Shown here in pieces: positions 12,603 through 24,303 of a stretch of DNA of 64,000 nt. The DNA lies in assembly GCA_047967505.1 (NCBI GenBank), contig CM106539.1, one strand, 5' to 3'. The translations under genes and the position numbers were made by a program. The stretch comes from Dipteris shenzhenensis (taxonomy: Eukaryota; Polypodiophyta; Polypodiopsida; Gleicheniales). Numbering within the stretch: the stretch's first letter is position 1; every line of letters begins with the position of its first letter. The notes below the pieces were generated by a model. It saw only the letters and a program-made list of their open reading frames with translations, searched no databases and was not told the origin of the DNA.

Positions 12603-13277
12603 TGTAAGCCCCCCATATGAGGAGAAGGCATTTGAGTAGCTCGGTTATCCGGTAGAACCTGGTTTGGACACCAAATGGGGGCCATGTGTGGCCTGATGGC
12701 TAGACAGCTTCAGATAGAGTTGGCACACCACCAACTAGGCTACATGCAAGTGCAGGAAGGCATCCCTTGACTGACCGCACTGAGGGTAGATGGAGCATTT
12801 CCCAGGGTAGCCCACTCTCGGGTTACGGGGCCCGTTTGGAGCCTCAGATGATCCCGGATGGCTTTGGGCCGAATGGTAACCGTAGGTTAGTTGCTTTGTT
12901 TTGTGCACCGATTCTGTCGTATGGTCGGTGGCCTATTTCGGGACCGACCCCCAGTCGACCGTTTTGGGCAGACTGGGTCGGTCACCCAATTGAGCCTAGC
13001 CAACTACGACTAGTGGCTATATAAGAGCAAGCCCATGAAGCCCATTTCATCATTGGCTACAGCAACCCTGATTCCTTAACATCCAGCCTCTGTCTTCTAT
13101 TGTTTCTAGCACGCCATCGAAGCTTCTTTCACAGGAGCACACGGTTGGGAGGCAGTGCCATCTATTGTATCAGTTCTATAGTAATCAAATTTTTGATTCT
13201 CCATACTATCTTGTTTTCTCTCTTGCATACAAGATCCTGTCATCTATTGAGCACAGACATTGTATTATTTTCTTACA
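12603..13277 (+). repeat. Copia 5' LTR
   Basis: It starts TGTAAG and ends CTTACA, a perfect 6-bp terminal inverted repeat, and lies directly against the primer-binding site. It is much more GC-rich in the middle than the surrounding DNA. Confidence 0.8.
13018..13025 (+). promoter_or_regulatory. TATA box in the Copia LTR
   Basis: TATATAAG lies about 250 bp before the LTR end, the usual place for the U3/R promoter of an LTR element. Confidence 0.6.
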
Positions 13278-13290
13278 TGGTATCAGAGCC
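13278..13290 (+). promoter_or_regulatory. Primer-binding site, initiator-Met tRNA
   Basis: TGGTATCAGAGCC matches the 3' end of plant initiator-Met tRNA (as complement) and abuts the LTR end. Confidence 0.85.
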
Positions 13291-13347
13291 CGGACTTTAG
13301 CAAGAAGATTTGGTAGTGTGTTTCTATTTGCGAGCAGATTGTGAGAG

Positions 13348-13686
13348 ATGGCCCAGCCTGCAAGACTGCAAATCCCACCGTCCGACGAAAGCAAAAAGTT
13401 GGATGGCTCTAACTATCCACTCTGGAAGTTCAAGATGAAGACCATCCTAAGCGCATACAAGCTTTGGGATACTGCTACTGGGGTGGACGTGAGGCCGGTT
13501 GTGAGACCGGATCCAGCCAATGCAGGACAACAGATAGTACCAACTGTGGATGAGATTCTAGCGTGGACAAGAAGAAATGCAGATGCGCTGTGTTCTATTG
13601 TCTGCAGTGTTAGTGATTCTGTCATCGCGTTAATTCAATATGTCACCACAGTAGAGGAGTGCAAGGAGAGTGCAAGCGGTTTCTAG
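13348..13686 (+). pseudogene. Copia gag, N-terminal fragment
   Basis: The frame opens 58 bp after the primer site and encodes LDGSNYPLWKFKMKTIL, the typical N-terminal gag motif (DUF4219-like). It ends after 112 codons in KESASGF, where gag homology is lost in the middle of the domain. Full plant Copia gags are over 200 residues, so most of the protein is absent. Confidence 0.7.
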
Positions 13687-16600
13687 AGAGAGGGTTGTTA
13701 CTGACCAAATATGACTATATTTGTAAGGATAATTTTTTGTTAATGCATTTTGCTGAGTGGGGAAGTCCTATAAATTGGGCTGCTTTTATGCATGAGAGAA
13801 AGATTAGTGGTAAGGACAAGCGCATAAGTACTATACTACATGCAACAAGCTCCGATCAATTCTGTATGCCTTGTTTATCCAAGTTTTGAAAGGTCCCAAG
13901 CCACGTTAATGTTTACCATCAGATGATGAAGAGAACCAAGTAATCAGCGTACTAGGGAGGAAATTTTGAAACAGGAAATAGTAAAGTTGTTAGAGGAGGT
14001 TGGCTATGACCAAGTAGAGGTTGATGCATCAATGGGAGGGCAGAAAGACCTTAAATCATCAGTGACAATTATTCAACAACAAAGTAAGCTAGAATCAATC
14101 AAAAAGATAGTTGAAAATGATATGCAAGACCACACTAAGGAGACCAAGTGATAGAGCTCAACAGGGAGCCTAAAAAAGAGGAAGGGCAACAAATTTTAGG
14201 AAACTCTGCCTACACAAAAGTTGGGAAGGCCCAGAGGGAACACCCCTAGTATAGGAAGAGAACCCACAACAAAGACAATCACACCACCACAATCGCCAAT
14301 GGCACATGAGAATCCACAAAATAGAGAAGAAAGTATTCAAGATAATGATGAAGAGCAAATCACCTTTACTGATGCAGATGAAGCTATTGTACTCCTACAA
14401 AGACTTTATGTACAATACAGGGAATAGTATAGGCAATACAAAATGTTTATTTGGAATGGCAACAACTAAAAGGAGACAATGTGGAATAGAAGCATTATTT
14501 AAAGCAAGATCTATTGTATAAAGTGGAGTAGAAAAAATTGTGAATAGTTTGAAAAAGAAAAAATGGAATTGCAGCAAGATGCAAATAAACTAAAATCCAA
14601 ATTTATTGATGACGATCAGCAAACTGCATAAGCATTAAGAACATGGTCACTCCAGATTCAACAATGACTATTTAGAGAAATGGGTAGTTGATAGAGGAGA
14701 AAAACATATTAATTATCTAAGAATTTATTGTTAAAAGACAAGATCACAGCACTTGCTTACGTGGAAGATCAATCATAAAATATGCACGATGAAGAAGAAA
14801 TAGAAATTGCAGGAGCATTCATGCCTCCCAGTACATTATCTAGAAATGCATGACAAATTAACACAATATATGGTTGAGCTGTGGGCACAAGTGGGAAACA
14901 AATTGATTCATTTACAGACCCAACCAGTTCAGTAGTGGGACGATCACATCCAAAATTCACCTAAATTTGTATTGAATAGGGAAGTGCAAGAATTGAAAAA
15001 GGAAGTTTATGCATCGAAGATTAAGTTGGCAAAGACAGAGGAATCTGAGCCAATAGGCCCTTTAGTAGAAGAGGAGTCAATACATCTGATTAAAGAGGAC
15101 CTAAAGCTTCCTCTACATAGTTATTATCTCTTATTAAGTCTTTTCCTGCCAAACCCTTGATTTGGAAGAAACAGTGATTGTAACAAAATAAGATATAGTA
15201 ACAAAATCTTTGACAAAAAAGGAAGTAGCAAATACCCTTCTGATGAAAAAAATAGGAAAAATTAAATATATGAATGTGTAAATCCATGAGATTAATGATG
15301 ATGATATAGAATTTAATCTTACAGGAATTTATAATTCTCGACATTTTAGTTCAGAAAATTACACCATTGAAAAACGAAGCGGACTATGGATGACGGATAC
15401 CCCATTGACATAGATTCAATGACACCACCTTTTAAACTGTAGATTATGCAGACTTTGATATCAAAGGTGATGAAGTCAAGGAAATGAAATCACTCAATAG
15501 GATGATTTGAACGTAGCACAATCTGTCAAAACAATTACTAGCTTTTGAATTATTTCTTAAGTCATTGCCAGTATTTCATTTTGTCAATTTTCTAGTTTCT
15601 ACATCTGATCTCTTAAGAACAATGAGGCTTGAGTCATCGTCTCATAAATTGTTACATACCCTGTGGCAATGAATGGTTGTAGTAGGTTCTCTTTCCACTC
15701 ACAAATCTCATCCAGATTCAAAACTGCTATGTCATCAACGATAACTCCATGTTGGAGGTGGTCTAGTGCTCTATGCAAGAGGCTTACACATGTACCAATA
15801 AGAGTGTCTACCCATGAGAACACTGTGTGAAAGCTGCCACCACTGAGGGGCTTATGCTCAAGTTGTCAAACTGTGAACCAAGTCATGTGATGGAGGAACA
15901 ACTATGTGCCAAAGATCAAGCCTATAAAATAAAGATGACAACTAAGTATCGAGCAGAGCCAAGAGTCTGTACAAGGCTGATGTGTTATGTTGTCATGAAC
16001 CAATGGATACATATGTGTGCAAGAATTAATGCCTGAAAATAGTCAATGGTGTTTTGGAGTATAGGAAAGATGTGTCAAAAAAGGTGTGAAAATTTTTGGA
16101 GTGATTTAAAGTGTTTTTAGTTGTCAAATCATAGAAAAAAATAGTTGAGCTGTTTCTTCAAGCATTGTTGCTATCAAATGCAATAAAAAACACTAAACAA
16201 TGATGTTGTTTTTATGAATTTTGAAGTGGTTTGAAGTGACAAGACAATCACGTTTTAAAAATACCCCTCAATGTGCTTGTAAATGTGTTTTTTGTGGTTT
16301 CTTTGCTTCCCTAGGTAGAATAGGTATGTACATCCCCCAAGCCCAAAAAATCATGCACAAAAATTATAAAATTTGGAAAAAATCACCAAAAACCAATCGA
16401 TGGGTTGTGTAATTTGGACCACATAGTGTTACCTCCTAATTCAGTCCCGCATTTAATTATCTAATTTAGCATGCTAAATTAGTGCTAATATACCCACCCC
16501 CTGACAAGTTAACTTAACTAAGAGATAGCACATTAAATGTGCCAGCTCAACATTTGTGCTGAAATTGCACACAGAAATATTTGTACAACCACCAACAAAT

Positions 16601-18442
16601 ACATGGAACCCTCCACCAATTTTCAAAACAGAGTCACCATATCCTCAAGTTTCACCTCCTCCACAAGTAGTACTTGTTGATGAGGCAATGAGGTTCCTAG
16701 TGCAAGCACTAGGAAGGGGGGACATGCTTCTAATACTTATGAGAAGAAACCAAAAATCTTCCAAAATCACAATCTCTAAATTAATCACCTCACCACATTC
16801 TTACGAGAAGGAGGACCAGTCTCCTATGTAGAGAGTTTTAAATAAATCTATGAGACATTTGGCTAACATGGGTGAGTTAGACAAAGTTACTGCTTTTCGG
16901 TTGAGCCAGGCTAGCAAGGCTAATTAGTGGTTTAAAATCAATCAAGATACAGTGGGTAAATTGTTTATAGTGGGTTTTGTCTCTAGTGGATCCAAATAGA
17001 TCTTGATCAACCAGCTGTACGAGGTCAAATAGAGGTAATTGAGTCCTTCATGACTATATCACCAAGATAAGGCTCTTGAATTTGAGATGCAAATCTCATG
17101 AGAGAATACAACTATTACCATGCTTCCTCATAGGTTTATAAGGACTCCAAGCTTCACAATCATCTATTTTCAATGAATCCCATGTCATTTGAGCTGAGCA
17201 GCAAGGCTATAATACCTCTAGGAAGAATCTAAAGGAAACGGGGATCAAGGGATAATTATGTCTTCACCTACCTTATCAGAGGTATCACAAGCCTTGAAGG
17301 CCACAAGGTTAGGTGATTTAGCCAAAGAGGTAGCCATGACTGCTAAAAGCATGAACATGGAGGAGTTGGATACCAACCTATTATAGTTGAGTGATATGAC
17401 CCAGTGCAAAGAGATAAGCACCAAAGGCAATTGAAATATTACATGACATGTGCATTCTTCTATGTAGTGATCACTGTCTCCGCTGTGTAGAGATCATATG
17501 GAATTGTGTCAATCTCTGTGGAGAATGCCACTAGTGGAGAATGGCAGTGGTGCCAATCTCATACCATGACCTGAAAACATGCACAAGGAATCCTAAGCTC
17601 ACATGTGCATTGGCACTTTTGCCATTATCCTACTGTAGCCAATAACATTAGTGGAATGTCAATCTACAGGTTTAGTTTGTTTAGATTACCACTAGTGGAG
17701 ACTGGCAGTGATGCCAATCGCATGCTGGCACCTACATAATGACACACTCACATGTGGATTGGAATCGGACACCACTCTCCTATGATCATTGTATTGTATT
17801 GTATTGGATAGGCTGGATCTCCACATGAGGGTGATGATGCCAGGATGGTTGTACATGACTATGGTGACATGTATGATGATATCACTGACTATGTCTACAC
17901 AAATTTTTTAGCATAAAATAGCAAAAAACATTTGAAATGTTTTAAATCGTAAAAAATGCATATTTGAGCATTTTTTTCCAAAACAAAAAAATACGCCCAG
18001 GAAAGCACTACTATCACAATTGCAAACATAGCCTCAAGTAAAGGCTGGAAGCAATAGGTTGAGATACTTGGTTTTCCAATTCGGTATATAAATGTGATGG
18101 GAGAGTTGAGGCACTAAGTGGGAGGTGTACATCCAACTTTGGTTCATTGAATAAAGAAATAGAAAAGTCAGACTCTTTACAATATTAAATTGCCCTCCAC
18201 TAGCCAATATCATACTCAGTTTTATTCACCTTATCCTTCTATGTCACCAGATGAAGAACTCTCTTACAGGCCGCCTCTTTGAGTCCAAAACTTTTCATTT
18301 CCATTTCCCACACCTAGTTCTCAAACATCTTGTTGTATGCTTAATGGTTCTATTTTTTCTCAACTCCCACAACCCACTCATCTGCCACATCGGCCATGTT
18401 GATCTTCTTGTGTGGTTGTCAAGGGTCAACATTCACCTAAAA
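13687..18442. other. No recognised gene; scattered palindromes
   Basis: Reading frames are short, and none matches a family I know (for example 13966-14151, rich in Glu and Lys, and 16556-16831, rich in Pro). A perfect hairpin with arms TTCCTAGTGC and GCACTAGGAA and a 2-nt loop lies at 16694-16715. Confidence 0.5.
17521..17720. repeat. Degenerate copies of the 24-nt palindrome family
   Basis: GAGAATGCCACTAGTGGAGA followed by ATGGCAGTGGTGCCAATCTC lies at 17521-17560. Weaker copies lie near 17609 (TTGGCACTTTTGCCATTATC) and 17697. They are more diverged than the 8-11 kb copies. Confidence 0.6.
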
Positions 18443-18800
18443 TTAGCTTGGACGAGGCCTTGTGGTTTGAATCTTAGAGGAAACTCGGGTTTTAAACTCA
18501 CATTCCTTCAAACAATCTCTCTCTTTAGAATTGCCTCTGAAATTATCCACTCTAGAGCTTTGGGAATGAGGTCTTTCACATATTGTGTACCTCTCCTTGC
18601 CAAAACATGCATTCCCCCAACTTGTTCTATTTGGTAGCAACTCTCATCAAAATTCCATATGTGAGAGGGTGCATAGTTGTGCTTGCTATAAAGATTGTCA
18701 AAGAACTTGGAAACTAAATTAGCATTCATGATCATGGTCTAGTCATGATCCAACCCTTGAGCAAACCTTAATATCAAGTGGGTTTTCTTTTTTAAATCCC
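18443..18800 (-). pseudogene. DDE endonuclease relic (pogo/Jerky-like)
   Basis: The minus-strand frame reads LRFAQGLDHD, a stop, TMIMNANLVSKFFDNL, then APSHIWNFDESCYQIEQVGG and VLARRGTQYV. In pogo/Tigger/Jerky-type transposases the first catalytic Asp lies in a motif of the form IWNxDE, followed by a Gly-rich turn and a (K/R)xGxK-like stretch, which fits here. Homology fades after about 18540 in frameshifts. The first catalytic Asp is present; the second and third are not seen. Confidence 0.5.
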
Positions 18801-19139
18801 CCACATTAGTCCCATGGCATACCTTTGTTGTGGAGCTCAAAGTGTCGAAATCACCTAATTACACAACATTCATGGTAGCTTTCATGGACTAGTTTCTAGG
18901 CTCTTGTGATGCATTCTCCCCTTTGGTAGGAGAAAGTTATGTATTCTCCACTTTGCAAGAAACTCGTCTTTCTTTAATAAAATTTATTTCTTTCTGTCTT
19001 TAGGCAGGTAGCATTGTGGCATCAAATGAAATATTTTCTTCTTGTTGAGCCATGTGTAATAATTTTATATATTAATTCAAATTTTATGAATGGCAAGAAA
19101 TGTCTCACATCAAACCAATGCATCTCTTTGATCCACACC
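18801..19139. other. No recognisable feature
   Basis: AT-rich linker between the transposase relic and the RNR1 pseudogene; no motif seen. Confidence 0.4.
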
Positions 19140-20783
19140 ATGTATGTCATTAAGCAAGATGATCGCCAAGAATCCGTTCACTTCAACAAAATCACTGCTC
19201 GCATTAAGAAGCTGAGCTATGGCTTGAACACGAAGCACTGCAATCCTGTTCAAGTTGCTCAAAAAGTATGTGGTGGGGTTTATAAGGGCGTCACCACCAG
19301 TTAGTTGGAAGCTTGCTACCAAAACAACAGCTGCATTGATTGCCAACCATCCTGACTATGCTATTGTAAGAACCTAGCCTTTCCCGTCGCGCATTGTTTT
19401 GGCTCGATCCATCTTTCCACAACTCTTGTTTAATGCTCTGCTTTCCATTTTTTTGCACAGCTAGCGGACAGGATTGTAGTATCTAACCTCCACAAGAACA
19501 TAAAAAGTCATTCTCTGAAACATCAGTAGCATCTCGCATTTTGCATTCTTTTCATGTTGCTTCAGCTAAGTTTTGTTCTCAATTGCGCTGAGACTTTGCT
19601 ACCTCAAACGATTGCTTGGGTAAAGATTATGTTCAACTATATCAAGCAGCGGTCAAATTTACCAGCTCCTCTAATTGCAGATGATGTTTATGACATTGTG
19701 ATGAAGGTAATATGAAGCTGATGAAATCGTGATGTCCATGTCTTCCTTGGAGTCATATCACTTTTGATTGACTGATTGATTTTCTCTGCGAAAAAGGTTC
19801 TCTTATGAGTCATACATGGACTTTTTGCTTGTAGAATTCTACTCGCCTCGATATTGAGACAATTTATGACTGAGACTTCATTTATGACTACTTTGCATTC
19901 AAGACCTTAGAGAGATCTTACCTCTTAAATGTTCATGGAAGGGTGGTTGAGAGGCCTCACCATATGCTTATGAGGGTATCTATAGGCATTCATAAGGAGG
20001 ATATCGAAGCAGCTATTAAGACTTATCATATGATGTCCCAGCATTGGTCTACTCATGCCTCACGTACTCTTTTCAACGGTGGAACCCCAAGGCCTCAGGT
20101 ATTCTCTGGCTTGTGGCCTAATGAACATGCATGTAATCTCTCTTTGTGTGTAGTGATGTATATTGAAGAAGCTTGTATGTGCATCTCAGCAGTTGTTTCC
20201 TGCTTTGTATGAAAAAAGACAATATAGAAGGTAATTATGACACTCTCAAAGAGTGTGCTATCATTAGCAAGTCGGCAGGATGAATTGGGGTTCTTGTAAC
20301 AAGTAGCTACATCCGAGGCACCAATGGAATTTCGAAAGGCATTGTGCCTATGCTTTGAGTATTTAATGATACTGCCCACTATGTAGACTAAGGTGGAGGC
20401 AAAAGAAAGGGTATGGGATTGCTTAAGAGTGTGCCTTAGAATCACATTAGGATATTATATACCTTTGACCCTTTTGAACAATATTTACACATGCATGTGA
20501 TTATAGGTGCATTTGTAGTTTATTTGGAGCCATGGCATGCAATTATTTTTGATTGGTTGGGATCTGAGGAAAAATCATGGAAATGTAAGAGTCAATCACC
20601 TTTTTTGAAGCAGGGCCCACACTGGTAATTGTATTGTGTGATTGGAGCATGGCATCTTCTTATGTGGAATACCTTTGACAGGAAGAAAGAAGAGCATGTG
20701 ATTTATTTTATGGGTTATGGATGCCAGACTTGTTCATGAGGCATGTTCAGGATAATGGACCCTGGTCTCTATTTGATGCCAAG
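19140..20783 (+). pseudogene. RNR1: Ribonucleotide reductase large subunit, unprocessed pseudogene
   Basis: The large subunit of class I ribonucleotide reductase makes dNTPs. Seven exon-like blocks follow the N-terminal third of the protein in order: 19140-19365 (starts MYVIKQDDRQESVHFNKITA, the ATP-cone), 19461-about 19530 (LADRIVVSNLHKN), about 19626-19706 (PLIADDVYDIVMK), 19835-20098 ([13 protein letters not shown], then [20 protein letters not shown]), about 20190-20410 ([16 protein letters not shown]), 20507-20584 (YLEPWHA) and 20682-20783 ([12 protein letters not shown]). GT and AG splice-like borders flank most blocks, so introns are kept and this is not a retrocopy. In-frame stops in blocks 1, 4 and 5 and frameshifts show it is dead. 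The C-terminal two thirds, with the catalytic cysteines, are absent; a possible eighth block near 20870 is unclear. Confidence 0.85.
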
Positions 20784-21169
20784 GTAAGAAGATTGAGCAA
20801 GTAAGACGAAAGGGCGACTTTTCTTTGACATTTTGCAAGGTATTAAGATCTCTTAGTCTCCATTTTGCAGTCTTTAGGCCACGACATACTAAGAAAAATT
20901 TTGAAGCTTTGCATGGATTCTAGGCAACCCACACCATGACATTTTCTGTCCTTACTCCAATGTTTAGGTGAGAAAGATTCATTTGCACTTCATTTATGCT
21001 TCAGAGATTGTGATGCTCCAATTGTTTGTTTGAATGTCTTAATGTCCTAAACAAGTGTGCAGGTGAATGGCCTTTGATAGAAGCCATGAAACTAGCTTGT
21101 TTAAGCATGTGATGCATAAAGATATGTGTGTTGATTCTCCTCCCACAATAACAGGTGGTTACATATGAA
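20784..21169. other. Possible decayed continuation of RNR1
   Basis: A weak block after TTTTGCAG near 20870 may be the next RNR1 exon, but it is too short and damaged to confirm. Nothing else is seen. Confidence 0.3.
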
Positions 21170-22460
21170 ATGTAAAGCGCCATGTACAAAATGCAGTTCT
21201 AGGTACCAAATTCAAATTGCTATATGCTAAATGCAAAATGTTATGTGATCAATTTAAAGTGCTATGGGCCCAAGCAAGGATACTTTCCTTGGTTGTATAA
21301 TTTTTTGAGAGGAGGTTCCCCAAACATGTGTGCTGATGTGCTAAATGCAAATTACAATAAGCCAAACTCAAATTGCTATGTGCTAAACTCAAATTGCTAT
21401 GTGCTATATATAAATTGCTATGTCCTAGACCTAAATTGATATGAACCCAAGGAAAGGCATGTTCCTTGCTCTTATAATTTTTAAAGAGGAAGTGTGCCAA
21501 CTCTGACCCCACACAAATGAGCGGTTATGTGCTAAATGAAAAGTATTATAAGCAAAATGCAAAGTGCTATATGCCAGATTCAAACTGCTATGTGCAAAAT
21601 TAAAAGTACTTTGTGGCAAATGCAAATTGAAATGAATAAGAACTATGTGCTAAACTCAAATTGCTACATGCTACATACAAATCGCTATGTGCTAGATACA
21701 AATCGATATGAACCCAAGGAAGGGCACATTCCTTGGTCTTATAATTTTTGGAGAGATAGTGTGCCAACTCTCCCCCCACATAAATGTGTGGTCATATGCT
21801 AAATGCAAAGTACTATAAGACAAATGCAAAGTGCTATATGCAGATTTAAGATGCTTTGTGCAAATTTAAAAGTGCTTTGTGGCAAATGCAAATTGAAATG
21901 AAGAAGAAGACAAATTCTACACAAGTATCTGAAAAGTACAAAGTTTTATGCACCAAATGCAAAGTGCTATGTGCTAAACTCAAATTGCTATGTGATATAT
22001 GAAAATTGCTATGTGCTACATACAAATCGATATCAACCCAAGGAATGGCTCGTTCCTTGGTCTTATAATGTTTGGAGAGGAAGTGTGCCAACTCTCCCAC
22101 CAGACAAATGTATGGTTATTTGCTAAATGCAAAGTACTACAAGCCAAAATGCAAAGTGCTACATGCCAGATTTAAAATGCTATGTGCAAAATTAAAAGTG
22201 CTTTGTGCCAAATGTAGATTGAATGAACCCAAAGAAGGGCACATTCCTTGGGCTTATAACTTTCGTAAGGAAGTGTGGTAACTCTCCCCCCACATATATG
22301 TGTGGTCATGTGCTAAATGCAAAGTATTATGTGCAAAGCGTAAAGTGCTGTGTTGAATACAAAGTGCTAGTGCCAAATTCAAATTTCTATGTTCTGATTC
22401 AATTTTCTAAAAACAATACATGTGGTTATATGCTAAAATTACAAAATTCAAATACAACAT
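21170..22460. repeat. Higher-order tandem repeat built on a ~21-nt unit
   Basis: A short unit like CAAATTGCTATGTGCTAAACT recurs dozens of times with changes. Superimposed is a longer block beginning GAACCCAAGGAAGGGCACAT, TTCCTTGG, CTTATAATTT and AGTGTGCCAACTCT, seen near 21267, 21441, 21710, 22033 and 22226, so spacing is about 170-320 bp. The reading frames here merely translate the repeat. No transposon ends are visible. Confidence 0.85.
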
Positions 22461-23600
22461 ATTCTATGTCAATACAACTACCTGCCCGGATCTAGTTCTT
22501 TCTCTTACTCTTGGGACCAATAGGAATAGGCCTTAAGCCTTCTTGATGGGAGTGGTTGCCAAGATACCTTCCACTCTACGACATGATTTCTTCTAGGGCT
22601 GTGCAAAGAGTTGTTGATCGGGAGCAAAGCTCTTGAGAAGGGGGAAGTTCAATGGGAAAGGGACATTGAACTGGAAAGCAAGGGATGTACAATGGAAACG
22701 TGAACGATGGTGGGTAGACATAGACTTAGGACGCGCAGGATTAGTGAGAGGAAAGCAATAGCTTACCTAAGGTGACATCAGAGTAGCTTGCATTGCGAGT
22801 TGTGGGATAGTGAGGGGATGGAGGCATAGTTTCTCGCTTGCAAACATTATTCTCTAAGACCCACACCAAGTGGTTTCGGGAGGGGATTGTTGAGTAGAGG
22901 GAACGGGTAGGCGTCTTGTGACGATCTGGATGAACTACAACCCGAACTTGTTGTGCCTCAGCCCGCATGAGGACCCCAACAGGCACGCGTCGTGAAGGCA
23001 GCCGCTTACTTGGGCTGTAATGCACCAAATGTTCGGGCCCTGCCCCCGTGCATGCAGCTGCAAAACCGCCCAAGCAAGAAGAATACCCTTGCACCTTGCC
23101 GCATAGGCTTTCTCAATTACCGTGCATTCAGAAATCAATCCCTAGGCCCAGCGGAAAGCCTTTGGCCTGGGCGAAGCTGGAGAGCTGGGTTCCCGCTCAG
23201 GTGGAGATACATGGCGGCAAGGAGTGTAGGTTTTAGCGCAGAATTGCATCTGGGCTACAGGCAATTGCATGCGACAGACGGTTTTTGTTTTGTCGTGACC
23301 ATTTAATTACAATCATTCCAACAAAGATGCAATTCTTCGTCTTTTCTGCATTCATTCACCAAAGCAATATAATTGAGGAAATTAATACATTTCAAGGATT
23401 TTACATTGTAGGTAGTTAAACTACTTGAGAAAGAAAACCGCATCATGCATAAACTCTCCTCCAGAATAAATGGTGCACATCACCATTAATAAGATTCACA
23501 GATATTTCACAATGGTACTTAAGCTTCTTGTCAACAAAGTTTACATCACGGACTATCCAGTGAACAATCCGGCTGAATAATCAGGTTGGCGCTACATTGA
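22461..23600. other. No recognised gene
   Basis: Somewhat more GC-rich (22740-23280) than its surroundings, with overlapping frames on both strands (such as 22741-23094 minus), none matching a known family. It lies between the repeat array and the 3' end of the phosphate transporter gene. Confidence 0.4.
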
Positions 23601-24303
23601 TTAAGGAAATCAGATTATCTGGTGTCCAATAGCAGGGAATTATGCACAATTCTTGAAGCACGAACTTATATGCAGCTAAGGATGTCATCCTTATCAGTAT
23701 GACGGAAAGTAGTCACACACAACAATAGCAAAAGACATGGTAAACATAATAACCTGGTCTTCACAGAATATGATTTGAAATCATAGGAAGAATTATAGAA
23801 ACAATGACAGGTGCCTGCTAACTTAGATGCTAATTGAAAAACACAATCCAGTAAGCGCACATTTGCAGCAACTGACACAATAACAAGTAGCCACTTTTGA
23901 GGCACCCCTTCAAAAGTGTCTGCCTAGCATCAAGACAAAAATATTGTACAGGCTGTTTTCGCCGGCCTTGAATCTTTGGGTATAGTTTCAATGCAGGCTA
24001 ACAGCATTAATGCTTGTAGTTGCAAGCCAAGTCTCTGCTCAAGACAGCACAATTGAGTCTTCATAGCTTCAATCACTGAAAAGAGTCCATAAAACGTTAT
24101 GTATATCCTAAACTATGGCCTAGATAAATTAGATAATGCAGAATAACCAGTGACGGTAGGGAGCATATATTGCATGTCATCGAGGCTTGCCAACCAATGT
24201 CCAGTGTTATAAATCCCTTTTAAGTCATAGATGGCTTCTCGCAATGGCACACCCTCGGAAGATACCCGTACCACCACCTGGAGTAGAAAATAGCCCTTTT
24301 CAC
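23601..24303 (-). other. PHT2;1: Likely 3' untranslated region of the phosphate transporter
   Basis: This is the sequence just downstream of the transporter stop codon on the minus strand. It has no conserved reading frame. I could not identify a convincing polyadenylation signal, so the transcript end is not fixed. Confidence 0.35.

Larger units (their letters stand above)
12603..13686 (+). mobile_element. Truncated Copia element: 5' LTR, primer site and gag start
   Basis: A 675-bp LTR (12603-13277) bounded by TGTAAG and CTTACA is followed directly by a primer-binding site and the N-terminal third of gag. Everything after 13686 (rest of gag, pol, 3' LTR) is missing. No second copy of this LTR is in the window, so the element was cut by deletion or recombination. 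Confidence 0.8.

Noticed and set aside
13278-13290. TGGTATCAGAGC sequences (also at 29298, 42339, 58905 and on the minus strand at 50443 and 56736) as tRNA genes
   Set aside because: They are 12-13 nt long, lie next to LTR ends and lack the rest of a tRNA; they are primer-binding sites.
21170-22460. CRISPR-like array
   Set aside because: Repeat units are degenerate, spacing is irregular and there are no unique spacers; the genome is eukaryotic.
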